NCBI RefSeq assembly: GCF_023746595.1
Contig: NZ_CP080572.1
Location: forward strand, 62,001-126,000
From: Thermococcus argininiproducens
GTDB lineage: Archaea; Methanobacteriota_B; Thermococci; Thermococcales; Thermococcaceae
Length of the DNA stretch: 64,000 bases
Reading direction: 5' to 3'
This document shows positions 22,361-30,529 of this stretch, piece by piece. Numbering within the stretch: the first letter of the stretch is position 1; each line of letters opens with the position of its first letter. The notes below the pieces were generated by a model that searched no databases, had not been told where the DNA came from, and worked only from the letters and a program-made list of their open reading frames with translations. Made by a program: the position numbers and the translations under genes.

Positions 22361-22912
22361 ATGATAGAAATCGAACTTAAAGGATATGCTAACGAGAAGA
22401 TATTTGAAAGAGTGAGAGCAACCTTTGAGTTTATGAGAAAGGAAATTCATGAGGATATTTACTTTAATCACCCATGTAGGGATTTTTCCAAAACTGATGA
22501 AGCACTTAGAGTGAGAATTAAACGATTTAATGGTCATTTCGAAGCTTTGCTTACATATAAAGGACCAAAAATCGATGAATTATCGAAGACAAGAAAGGAG
22601 ATCGAGGTAAACATAGATAATGTCGAGACATACATTGAACTTCTTCATGCCCTAGGATTCAAAGAGGTTCTAACTGTAAAAAAGACCAGAGAGAAATACT
22701 ACATTGAAAAAGGTGTTACCATAACCTTAGACGAAATAGAAGGACTAGGAAAGTTTGTGGAGATAGAAAAGTTAGCAAAAGATGAGAAAGAAGTGGAAAA
22801 AGAAGTTAAAAGACTGTTAAGCATTTTAAAGTCCCTTGGGATTGAACGGTTTGAGAGAAAATCCTACCTAGAGCTTCTAATGGAAAAGCTCAATCTCTCA
22901 GAAGGATCTTAA
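22361..22912 (+). CDS. cyaB: CYTH-domain protein (class IV adenylate cyclase CyaB-like)
   Basis: This 183-residue protein begins MIEIELKGYA, a variant of the CYTH signature E-x-E-x-K, with alternating basic/acidic strands that build the triphosphate tunnel (EALRVRIKRFNGHFEALLTYKG, KTRKEIEVNID, TITLDEIEGLGKFVEIEKL). Members are adenylate cyclases of class IV or thiamine/inorganic triphosphatases; archaeal ones are commonly annotated CyaB but activity is not proven here. It ends 22 bases inside the convergent ECF ATPase gene. Confidence 0.83.
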   Translation: MIEIELKGYANEKIFERVRATFEFMRKEIHEDIYFNHPCRDFSKTDEALRVRIKRFNGHFEALLTYKGPKIDELSKTRKEIEVNIDNVETYIELLHALGFKEVLTVKKTREKYYIEKGVTITLDEIEGLGKFVEIEKLAKDEKEVEKEVKRLLSILKSLGIERFERKSYLELLMEKLNLSEGS

Positions 22913-23729
22913 TGGCTTTTATCAATTCTCTATCATTAAGGGCTGCTCTTTCCAAAAATCCTTTCTTCTTTAGTTCTGCCCCTATTTTTATACTTGTGGG
23001 AATTCTAATCCCAAGACTTCTTAAAAACTCTGCTTCCTCAAACACATCCCTTGGTTTACCTTCCATGACAAGTTCACCCTTATCGAGAACAATTATTCTA
23101 TCGGCAAAGTCAAAAAGATATTCTGTATTATGCTCTACGAGAATTATAGTGATGCCCTGCTCTTTATTAAGAAGAGTTATGAGACTCAAAACTTGTTCTC
23201 TGCCAAGTGGATCTAGTTGAGAAGTAGGCTCATCCAAAACGAGTATTTCCGGCCGCATTGCTAGAACACTTGCTATTACAAGCCTCTGCTTTTGGCCTCC
23301 ACTTAAATTTGGTGGAAACTCTTTCTCAAGGCCCTCAAGGCCCGTAATCTTCAATGCCCAATAAATTCTTCTCCGTATTTCTTCCACGTCAAGGCCCAAG
23401 TTTTCAAGGGCAAATGCAACCTCCTCTTCAACTGTCATGTTGAAAAGCTGTGAGTCTGGATTTTGGAGAACTAGTCCTACCAGCTTTGAAAGCTCAGCAA
23501 CGCTGGCTTCCTTGGTATTATATCCCTTCACAAAAACGTTTCCACTAAATTCTCCCTTTATGGAGTGAGGAATTATTCCGTTAAATGTCAAACATAGAGT
23601 GGACTTTCCACTTCCACTTGCCCCAAGGATACCCAAAAATTCCCCTTTCTTAATCTTCAGGTTTATATCTTTGAGAGAGTAATCTTTGGCCCCAGCATAT
23701 TTGAAACTTAGCTCTTCTACTCTTATCAT
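22890..23729 (-). CDS. ECF-type ABC transporter ATP-binding protein
   Basis: This 279-residue ATPase has Walker A GASGSGKST near residue 37, a Q-loop LVLQNPDSQLFNMTVEEEV, signature LSGGQKQR, Walker B ILVLDEPTSQLDPLGR and a switch His in VEHN. The NPDSQLF Q-loop sequence is characteristic of energy-coupling-factor ATPases (EcfA/CbiO). No EcfT or substrate-binding S component is next to it, so the substrate is unknown. It runs two bases downstream of the TrkH gene, on the same strand. Confidence 0.85.
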   Translation of the reverse strand: MIRVEELSFKYAGAKDYSLKDINLKIKKGEFLGILGASGSGKSTLCLTFNGIIPHSIKGEFSGNVFVKGYNTKEASVAELSKLVGLVLQNPDSQLFNMTVEEEVAFALENLGLDVEEIRRRIYWALKITGLEGLEKEFPPNLSGGQKQRLVIASVLAMRPEILVLDEPTSQLDPLGREQVLSLITLLNKEQGITIILVEHNTEYLFDFADRIIVLDKGELVMEGKPRDVFEEAEFLRSLGIRIPTSIKIGAELKKKGFLERAALNDRELIKAIKILLRD

Positions 23730-23731
23730 CC

Positions 23732-25216
23732 TTACTTCCTCTCCGCCACTCTTGGTAGCATAAGGGCCAATCCGAATATAAAGACCAGAGTTGAGAATAT
23801 TTCAAGCCTTCCAATCCACATGTGAAGAATGAGGAGTATCTTCATGTCAAGGGGCAAGGTTGTTGAGGTTATTCCCACACTCAACCCAACATTTCCCTGA
23901 GCTGAGGCAACCTCAAAGAAAGCATCTGCTAAACTTGCACCAAGCCTAACCATTGTCCACACTGTACCTACAAGAAGGAGGGCAATGTAAGTCATTGTAA
24001 AACCCAAAACTTCCTGGAGATCTTCTTCTGTGAATATGTACTCCCCAATTTTTCTCTTTATAACTGCGCCTTTTGGAAGTATTGCCTGCTGTATAGTCCA
24101 TTTTAAGGTTTGGAAAGTTAATGTTATACGGATAAGCTTTATACCACCAGCGGTACTTCCAGCACCTCCACCCACGACCATGAGAAAACCTATAAGGAGT
24201 TTAGCCAGCTCTGGATATTTGCTCAAATCGGTGATGGAAAACCCAGTACAAGTAACTGCAGAAACAGCATGGAAAATTGCTTCCCTAAACGAACTAGCTA
24301 TTGAAAAACCATTTTGAGTAGTCAGAGCATATCCTATTAAAGCCACAACAGGACTCAAAAAGAAAAACATGTATTTAACCTGAATATCCCTGAAAAATGG
24401 AACAAGAGATTTCTCCTTAAACATCTTATAGTGAACCGTGAAGTTTGTGGCACCCATAATCATTAAGAAGATAGTTATGGCCTCTATGCTTAAACTGTTG
24501 AAGAAACCTATGCTGAGATCGTGGGAACTCATACCACCTGTTCCAACTCCCACCATTGAGTGTATTACAGAGTCAAAAAGGCCCATTCCATTTATATAAT
24601 AGAGATAGACCCCTAAGAGTGTTATGACAGCATAAATTTGGAATATTATTTTCGAGGTATTTGCCAAGTTAGGAAGAATCCTTTCTGTCCTTGCCTCGGC
24701 TTTGTAAAGTCTTGCAGCTGCAACCCCTGGACGAATGAGAATAGTAAGAGCAACGAGGACAATACCAATTCCGCCCAACCACTGCATCCAAGCTCTCCAA
24801 AAGAGTATTATACGTGGATAACTCTCCAAGTTGCGCATCATTGTTAACCCTGTACCAGTCCAAGCAGACATGCTCTCAAAGTAGGAATCTATAAAACTCA
24901 TGCCAGCTATCCTCATGAAGGGAACCACACTTACAAGAGATGCAAAAAGCCAAACAAACGCTGCTGATATCATGGCCTGTCTTAAGTTGACATCTTCTAC
25001 ATGTTCCGAATGCCTTGCAAGCCACGCACCAAATAGGATGCACGCAAGTCCAGGAAGGACAAAGTAATAGACGTACCTTATTTCTTCTACATAAATCCAT
25101 GTAATCAAAACCGGAATCAGATAGGCAACGCCAATACCTTGAAGAAGTGCTCCAATTAAGTTTCTTATTACAAAGATATCATCTGCAATATTGATGTATT
25201 TTCTGACTTCTAGCAT
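23732..25216 (-). CDS. TrkH-family potassium uptake protein
   Basis: This 494-residue integral membrane protein has roughly ten hydrophobic helices and four pore-loop signatures in order: SAWTGTGLT (about 118), GVGTGGMS (about 230), VTCTGFS (about 328) and AQGNVGLS (about 445). These form the K+ selectivity filter of Trk/Ktr channels. A TrkA/KtrA regulatory subunit is not encoded in the window. The gene diverges from map, sharing a 96-base intergenic region. Confidence 0.9.
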   Translation of the reverse strand: MLEVRKYINIADDIFVIRNLIGALLQGIGVAYLIPVLITWIYVEEIRYVYYFVLPGLACILFGAWLARHSEHVEDVNLRQAMISAAFVWLFASLVSVVPFMRIAGMSFIDSYFESMSAWTGTGLTMMRNLESYPRIILFWRAWMQWLGGIGIVLVALTILIRPGVAAARLYKAEARTERILPNLANTSKIIFQIYAVITLLGVYLYYINGMGLFDSVIHSMVGVGTGGMSSHDLSIGFFNSLSIEAITIFLMIMGATNFTVHYKMFKEKSLVPFFRDIQVKYMFFFLSPVVALIGYALTTQNGFSIASSFREAIFHAVSAVTCTGFSITDLSKYPELAKLLIGFLMVVGGGAGSTAGGIKLIRITLTFQTLKWTIQQAILPKGAVIKRKIGEYIFTEEDLQEVLGFTMTYIALLLVGTVWTMVRLGASLADAFFEVASAQGNVGLSVGITSTTLPLDMKILLILHMWIGRLEIFSTLVFIFGLALMLPRVAERK

Positions 25217-25300
25217 TGAGTCACCACATAGGTTAAGGAGAAAAGGGAATTAAAAAATTTTCGAGAGGCCTAGGGCGAAGTCTTTTAAAAATGAACTTAA

Positions 25301-26212
<912 letters not shown>

Positions 26213-26277
26213 AGTGCCTATTTTCCCCTTTTCTTTTGAAAGCCTCACCCTTAAAAGTAGAAAAAGTCACTCGGCGT

Positions 26278-26364
26278 TGGCGCCGGGGCGGGGATTTGAA
26301 CCCCGGCGGGACAAAGCCCAGTGGATCTCGAGTCCACCGCCTTCCCTGGCTAGGCTACCCCGGC
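26278..26364 (-). tRNA. tRNA-Ser (CGA anticodon)
   Basis: Read on the minus strand it starts GCCGGGGTAGCC at 26364. The acceptor arm closes with CCCCGGC, discriminator G and an encoded CCA at 26280-26278. The anticodon stem GTGGA/TCCAC encloses CT-CGA-GA, giving anticodon CGA for the UCG codon. A long variable arm (TGGGCTTTGTCCC) marks class II, as expected for tRNA-Ser, and the T loop is TTCAAAT. Confidence 0.96.
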
Positions 26365-26384
26365 ACCCCCAATACCAATTACAA

Positions 26385-26546
26385 TCATATATAAATTCGG
26401 CTCACGTTAGCGAATTTCTCCTTAGCAAGTGCCCACACTTCACCATCAATTATTATCTGATGCCTTTCATGAAGCCTTTTCCAAGTTCTTTTTGTACTAT
26501 TAGACGCTTTTACACGCTTTCCATGTGTACTGACACTCCCTGACAT
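26385..26546 (-). CDS. Small ribbon-helix-helix-like protein (53 aa)
   Basis: A 53-residue basic protein starts at the ATG at 26546 and ends with TGA at 26387-26385. Its C-terminal half, ERHQIIIDGEVWALAKEK followed by FANVSR, resembles the strand-helix-helix pattern of ribbon-helix-helix regulators (a strand, then E-x-W-x-x-A-K, then NVSR). It has an AT-rich TATA-like stretch (GTTTAAAAAATAATT) about 25 bases upstream and a GTGATG ribosome-binding site. The second helix is cut short by the stop, so it may be a truncated regulator. It sits between tRNA-Ser and the solitary methyltransferase. Confidence 0.45.
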   Translation of the reverse strand: MSGSVSTHGKRVKASNSTKRTWKRLHERHQIIIDGEVWALAKEKFANVSRIYI

Positions 26547-26871
26547 GTACACATCACTTCAATTATTTTTTAAACCTTATTGTCTAAATGATTCTGTTTA
26601 ACTTTAACTGGAAGCTTAAGAGAATCAAAAATAAACTTCCAAAATCAATATAGCCTTAAATCCATATAGCTCTGGGAGAAATACGCAGATTATCCGAGCA
26701 ACATCCCTGATAAGTGAGAAGGATGAATTCCATTACTTTGGAAACTCACCTTTTCCACTCCGTTTTAAATATCCAATCTAAACAAGAAAAGCTAGTAACA
26801 GTGCCAAAAGATAAATTAAAAGGAGAAAGAGGGAAATGCATGTACTAACTAAAATAGGAGCGTGATAGGTA
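26547..26871. other. Intergenic region before the methyltransferase
   Basis: This 325-base AT-rich stretch contains the promoter of the small minus-strand gene and, near its right end, sequence upstream of the methyltransferase (AATTAAAAGGAGAAAGAGG at about 26815-26835 may serve as BRE or ribosome-binding material). A short 21-codon frame from 26588 has no supporting signals. I see no RNA gene or clear repeat in it. Confidence 0.4.
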
Positions 26872-27681
26872 ATGTTAGTGAAAAGGGATAATGGGAGGAT
26901 ATTCTTTAAAAATAGTGAAAAAGGCATTGTTATAATCAAAGACGACTTTCTAACTACTGATCTAATTCCTGAAAATAGCGTTGATTTGTTGATAACTTCT
27001 CCACCGTACAATGTAGATATCAGTTATGAGTCCTACAAAGATAATATACCCTATGAAGTGTATTTAGAATTTACTCAAAAATGGTTAAGTAAGGCTTTGG
27101 ATCTCATGAAACCCGATGGGAGAATGTGCCTGAATATTCCACTCGATAAGAGCAGGGGGAGGAGTAATGAAGGGTTCCAAAGTGTCTATGCTGATATAGT
27201 TACCCTTGCAAAGAAGGTAGGTTGGAAGTACATGACGACTATTGTTTGGAATGAGAGTAACATATCCCGTAGAACAGCGTGGGGTAGCTTTGCAAAAGCT
27301 TCGGCACCTTACGTCATAGCTCCCGTTGAAATGATAGTGGTGATGTACAAAGAAACTTGGAAAAAAATGCATGGGGGAAGATCAGATATCTCCAAGAAAG
27401 AGTTCATAGAGTGGACACTTGGCTTATGGGAATTTTCCGGAGAAAACCCCAAACGAGTAAAACATCCAGCCCCATTTCCTCTTGAATTGCCTAAACGGTG
27501 TATAAAACTTTTTAGTTACGTCGGAGATACTGTCTTAGATCCATTTATGGGCAGTGGGACAACATTAGTAGCTGCTACTCTACTAGGAAGAAAGGGAATA
27601 GGTGTTGAAATAGAATCAAAATATTGTGAAATTGCTAAGAAGAGGTTAATAGAAGAAGGAAAAATCCTTGAAAAAGATTAG
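26872..27681 (+). CDS. Solitary site-specific DNA methyltransferase (probable N4-cytosine)
   Basis: This 269-residue methyltransferase has catalytic motif TSPPY (LLITSPPYNVDIS, near residue 43) early and the AdoMet-binding DPFMGSGTT motif late (about residue 223), an order typical of beta-class enzymes. SPPY rather than DPPY favours N4-cytosine over N6-adenine methylation. A target-recognition region probably lies between about 110 and 195. No restriction endonuclease gene is adjacent, so it is an orphan. The start at 26872 follows GATAGGTA; its neighbours (RHH fragment, IS-like hairpin) mark an accessory patch. Confidence 0.85.
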   Translation: MLVKRDNGRIFFKNSEKGIVIIKDDFLTTDLIPENSVDLLITSPPYNVDISYESYKDNIPYEVYLEFTQKWLSKALDLMKPDGRMCLNIPLDKSRGRSNEGFQSVYADIVTLAKKVGWKYMTTIVWNESNISRRTAWGSFAKASAPYVIAPVEMIVVMYKETWKKMHGGRSDISKKEFIEWTLGLWEFSGENPKRVKHPAPFPLELPKRCIKLFSYVGDTVLDPFMGSGTTLVAATLLGRKGIGVEIESKYCEIAKKRLIEEGKILEKD

Positions 27682-27713
27682 ACATGTATTCGAGACTGAC
27701 TTTTTCTTTTTCA

Positions 27714-27750
27714 GGCCTCGCCGTTCACTGCGGGGAGGATGTCAGCTCTG
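27714..27750 (+). mobile_element. IS200/IS605-like terminal hairpin remnant
   Basis: The sequence GGCCTCGCC, loop, GCGGGGAGGATGTCAGCTC closely resembles the hairpin found at the end of archaeal and cyanobacterial IS200/IS605-group elements (CCTCGCC...GGCGGGGAGGATGTCAG). A six- to seven-base GC stem is intact (27716-27722 with 27730-27736, allowing one G-T pair). No tnpA or tnpB is nearby, so only an end fragment remains, 33 bases after the methyltransferase stop. The assignment is from pattern memory. Confidence 0.45.
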
Positions 27751-27829
27751 AAAAATCAAGTCTCAATGCACACTACCAAACGCCCAAATAATAAAATAAA
27801 AGCTCTAGAGGAAGACAACAAATTCAAAA

Positions 27830-28840
27830 TCAGCAAACTCTAGGCACCGGATCCCCAACAGGGGGCTCTAAAAATCTCTTTCCACCAATGCCTGTCTCAA
27901 GAAGGACTTTTCCAACATACTGGTCAGTTACTTCGCCTATTATGGCCGCTTCCCTTCCAAGTTTGGTCTTTCTCATGGCCTCTAAGGCATCTTCAGCGAA
28001 TTCCCTGTCAACTATCATTACCACTTTCCCCTCGTTTGCCACTTCGTAGGGGTTTATACCAAGCATATCACTTGCAGCCCTTACTTCGGGTTTTACTGGG
28101 ATATCACTCTCCCTTACGAGAATCCCAACATTGCTCTTTCTTGCTATTTCATTTAGGGCATTACTTAACCCGCCTCTTGTGGGATCCTTCATTGCATGGA
28201 TATGCTCCCACCCTATAATTTTCGCAACGCTCTTTATAACCTCCCATATTGGTGCCACGTCACTTTTCAGCTCTGTCTCAAATCCTATGCCCTCTCTATG
28301 GCTCATTAAAGCTATCCCGTGATCTCCCACAGTGCCGCTTACCAAAACAACATCTCCCACTTTTGCCCCTGAATCACTTATTGGTCTTTCAGCTATCCCA
28401 ATCCCAGCAGTTATCACGAATATTCCAACTTTATCCTCCACGACTTTTGTATCCCCAGTCACTATCGGAACAGGTACCTCTTGAGCAGTCTTATCCATTG
28501 ATTTCAAGATCCTCTCAAAATCCTCGCCATCGAATCCTTCCTGAATTATCATTGAATTCCCTAAAGCCAAGGGCTTTGCCCCCATGACGGCTAAGTCATT
28601 CACCGTGCCACTTACCGCTAATCTTCCCACGTCTCCGCCAGGGAAAAATAAGGGCTTAACTGTGTGACCATCTATGGTGAATACTAAATGTTTATCTCCA
28701 AAAGGAATCGTTGCTCCATCATCCAAAGCCTCTAACCCAATTCCGCCTGCCGAATTCAAGGTTACATTCTTTAAAATGACCTCTTTAATAAGCTCTCCCA
28801 TTAATTCTCCACCAGCTCCATGTTCCAGCTTAATTTTCAT
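27830..28840 (-). CDS. hypE: Hydrogenase maturation protein HypE
   Basis: This 336-residue protein has the HypE features: KLEHGAGGELMGELI at the N terminus, VSGTVNDLAVMGAKPLAL (ATP binding), PIVTGDTKVVE, DPTRGGLSNALNEIA, and the essential C-terminal Cys in the ending PRVC. It dehydrates the thiocarboxamide on that Cys to thiocyanate, which gives the CN ligands of [NiFe] hydrogenases, working with HypF encoded at 30530-32842. The ATG follows GGGTGATAACTC and a TATTTAAACC promoter around 28905-28915. Confidence 0.94.
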   Translation of the reverse strand: MKIKLEHGAGGELMGELIKEVILKNVTLNSAGGIGLEALDDGATIPFGDKHLVFTIDGHTVKPLFFPGGDVGRLAVSGTVNDLAVMGAKPLALGNSMIIQEGFDGEDFERILKSMDKTAQEVPVPIVTGDTKVVEDKVGIFVITAGIGIAERPISDSGAKVGDVVLVSGTVGDHGIALMSHREGIGFETELKSDVAPIWEVIKSVAKIIGWEHIHAMKDPTRGGLSNALNEIARKSNVGILVRESDIPVKPEVRAASDMLGINPYEVANEGKVVMIVDREFAEDALEAMRKTKLGREAAIIGEVTDQYVGKVLLETGIGGKRFLEPPVGDPVPRVC

Positions 28841-28944
28841 GAGTTATCACCCTCTCAAGTGTGATTCTCCTTACACTTTGCCTGGTCTTTATAACCAACA
28901 GACGGTTTAAATACTTTCTGAAAGAGGCATTTTTGAGGGCCATT

Positions 28945-29421
28945 TTAAGCCTCACTTTCAGTCAATATCCGGAGAAGCACTCTGTAAAATAAATACGTGG
29001 AAACCAGAGGATAAATCAAACCCAACAAGTGTACGCCATAATAGGAAGCATATCCAACATATGGAAGAGAAATGAAGAGCTTTCCTATGATGTTCTCCTT
29101 GTTCACATACCAGGCATCGGCATGCTCTCTGTTATCTCCCTTTGTTATGTAAATAACTCCTTTCCCCATCTCTTTTATATCCACCACCCTATGGAGCACT
29201 TTGTATTTCTTTTTTGAAAGCTCCACCTCGTAAAGAATAACATCACCAATCTTAATGTCGTTTCTTGGAGACACTATTACCAAGGAAAAGGGCTTTATCA
29301 TAGGTTCCATAGAATCCGTTAAAACTATCACACTCTTAAATCCAAGCAAGTGAAGAAGAACAAACAATATCAACGCAAAAAATAAAATGTAACCTAAGAG
29401 GGTTTCCAAGAACTGCCTCAT
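28945..29421 (-). CDS. Signal peptidase I, archaeal/SipW type (S26B)
   Basis: This protein of about 158 residues has an N-terminal transmembrane helix (LLGYILFFALILFVLLHLLG), the catalytic Ser in VLTDSMEPMIKP, a His in VLHRVVDI where bacterial enzymes have Lys, and Asp in TKGDNREHADAWY, so it uses the Ser-His arrangement of archaeal/ER/SipW enzymes. C-terminal hydrophobic segments follow (VGYASYYGVHLLGLIYPLVSTYLFY). The ATG at 29421 follows GAGGTG; the GTG at 29430 is the alternative. It lies 36 bases downstream of a small exported protein, its likely client. Confidence 0.85.
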   Translation of the reverse strand: MRQFLETLLGYILFFALILFVLLHLLGFKSVIVLTDSMEPMIKPFSLVIVSPRNDIKIGDVILYEVELSKKKYKVLHRVVDIKEMGKGVIYITKGDNREHADAWYVNKENIIGKLFISLPYVGYASYYGVHLLGLIYPLVSTYLFYRVLLRILTESEA

Positions 29422-29457
29422 TTTCCGCACCTCAAAAAATTAAAAGAGATAATGAAT

Positions 29458-29874
29458 TCATGGCCCTTGAACAACAACTGCAACGTTTTCCACTTGGCTT
29501 ATTTGAACCTGAGTTGGAAAATTTATTGGCAGAGATGTTCCCATTGGGAGATCAACACTTGGAGTATAACTTCCAACTGCAAGTAGATTACTCGAATTAT
29601 CATAGAGCTTTACATAAATTGTTGAGCCCGCTGAAACATCCTTATCAAATGAGACCTCCACTCCGGTTATATAGTCAGGGTTTGTGCTGTTAAGCAAGAA
29701 TTTAATGTTCCCATTATCCACAGGAGAGGTCACAGGGGCAGAACCTTCACCAATGTTCTGGACGTTTAGGTTTATCACTGGAACTGCCAGAGCGGCGTTT
29801 ACTAACAAAAATGTAAGAGCTGATAACAGGGCCAAAACTTTCTTATTTCCCCCAATCAATCTTACCTCCCTCAT
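29458..29874 (-). CDS. Small exported beta-rich protein (possible TasA/camelysin-like pilus subunit)
   Basis: This 138-residue protein has a signal peptide with basic start and hydrophobic core (KKVLALLSALTFLLVNAALA) and a mature part that looks all-beta (INLNVQNIGEG, ITGVEVSFDKDVSAGSTI, YVKLYD, NVAVVVQGP). No Cys is present. It is encoded directly upstream of a SipW-type signal peptidase, the pairing seen for TasA fibres in Bacillus. The ATG follows GGGGAGGTGGCAGA and a CTTTTTAAAGGG promoter near 29920. Identity as a filament subunit is an inference from layout and secondary structure pattern. Confidence 0.6.
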   Translation of the reverse strand: MREVRLIGGNKKVLALLSALTFLLVNAALAVPVINLNVQNIGEGSAPVTSPVDNGNIKFLLNSTNPDYITGVEVSFDKDVSAGSTIYVKLYDNSSNLLAVGSYTPSVDLPMGTSLPINFPTQVQISQVENVAVVVQGP

Positions 29875-30064
29875 TCTGCCACCTCCCCAGCGTTATTCAG
29901 CAAAAGGGACTAAAGGTCTCCCTTTAAAAAGTTATCTAACTAATAATAGTAAAGAATACACGATTTACATTAATAAACATTCCAAAATTTGTTTAGCTAC
30001 TTAAACCAAAACCTTGTCACAAGGTTTATAATAGCAGAAAGGGGCAACACATAGTGGGAAAACT

Positions 30065-30523
30065 ATGAAACGGGCCATGCTTCCCTTTATAATTTTCATG
30101 CTTTTCCTGGTATGTTCTCTTGTCCTTTCCTATACCTATATCCAGATAATTCCCCAACAACTTGGAGAAGGGAGACTTTATATATGCAAACTTCCTGTTA
30201 GTTTATCCCTCCCAGAAGCAAACAAAGAATACTCCGCAGAGATTTTAATAGACCCAGAAACAGTTCCGCTCTGGGGCAAACGGGGGTATGTGTATGCAAC
30301 CCTAGATGAAAACGGCACTCAACCCATTTATTATTGGGTCAAAAACTCCACAACAATCTGGATTGATATCCCTCCCACCAACAGCACATCCATTAAAATC
30401 TTTATCTGGTATTGTGGCCTCGATAACCCATACAAGGATTACGAAAACAGTACAAAGTTTTTGAGTGTTTACAAACTCCCGCACTCCCTCGAAAACACCA
30501 CAGTATACCTAAAATTCAAATGA
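30065..30523 (+). CDS. Membrane-anchored DUF2341-like protein
   Basis: This 152-residue protein has an N-terminal hydrophobic anchor (MLPFIIFMLFLVCSLVLSYTYI) followed by an extracellular beta domain. The block QPIYYWVKNSTTIWIDIPPTNSTSIKIFIWYCG resembles the DUF2341 signature of archaeal surface proteins. Several Asn-x-Ser/Thr glycosylation sites occur. It diverges from the exported protein/signal peptidase pair and has a promoter around 30020-30035 (AAGGTTTATAATAG). It probably belongs to the same envelope-related cluster inserted between hypE and hypF. Confidence 0.6.
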   Translation: MKRAMLPFIIFMLFLVCSLVLSYTYIQIIPQQLGEGRLYICKLPVSLSLPEANKEYSAEILIDPETVPLWGKRGYVYATLDENGTQPIYYWVKNSTTIWIDIPPTNSTSIKIFIWYCGLDNPYKDYENSTKFLSVYKLPHSLENTTVYLKFK

Positions 30524-30529
30524 AAAAAG

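Noticed and set aside
26278-27830. Integration of a mobile element into tRNA-Ser with att duplication
   Set aside because: The accessory patch lies on the 5' side of the tRNA and I find no second copy of the tRNA 3' end and no integrase gene.
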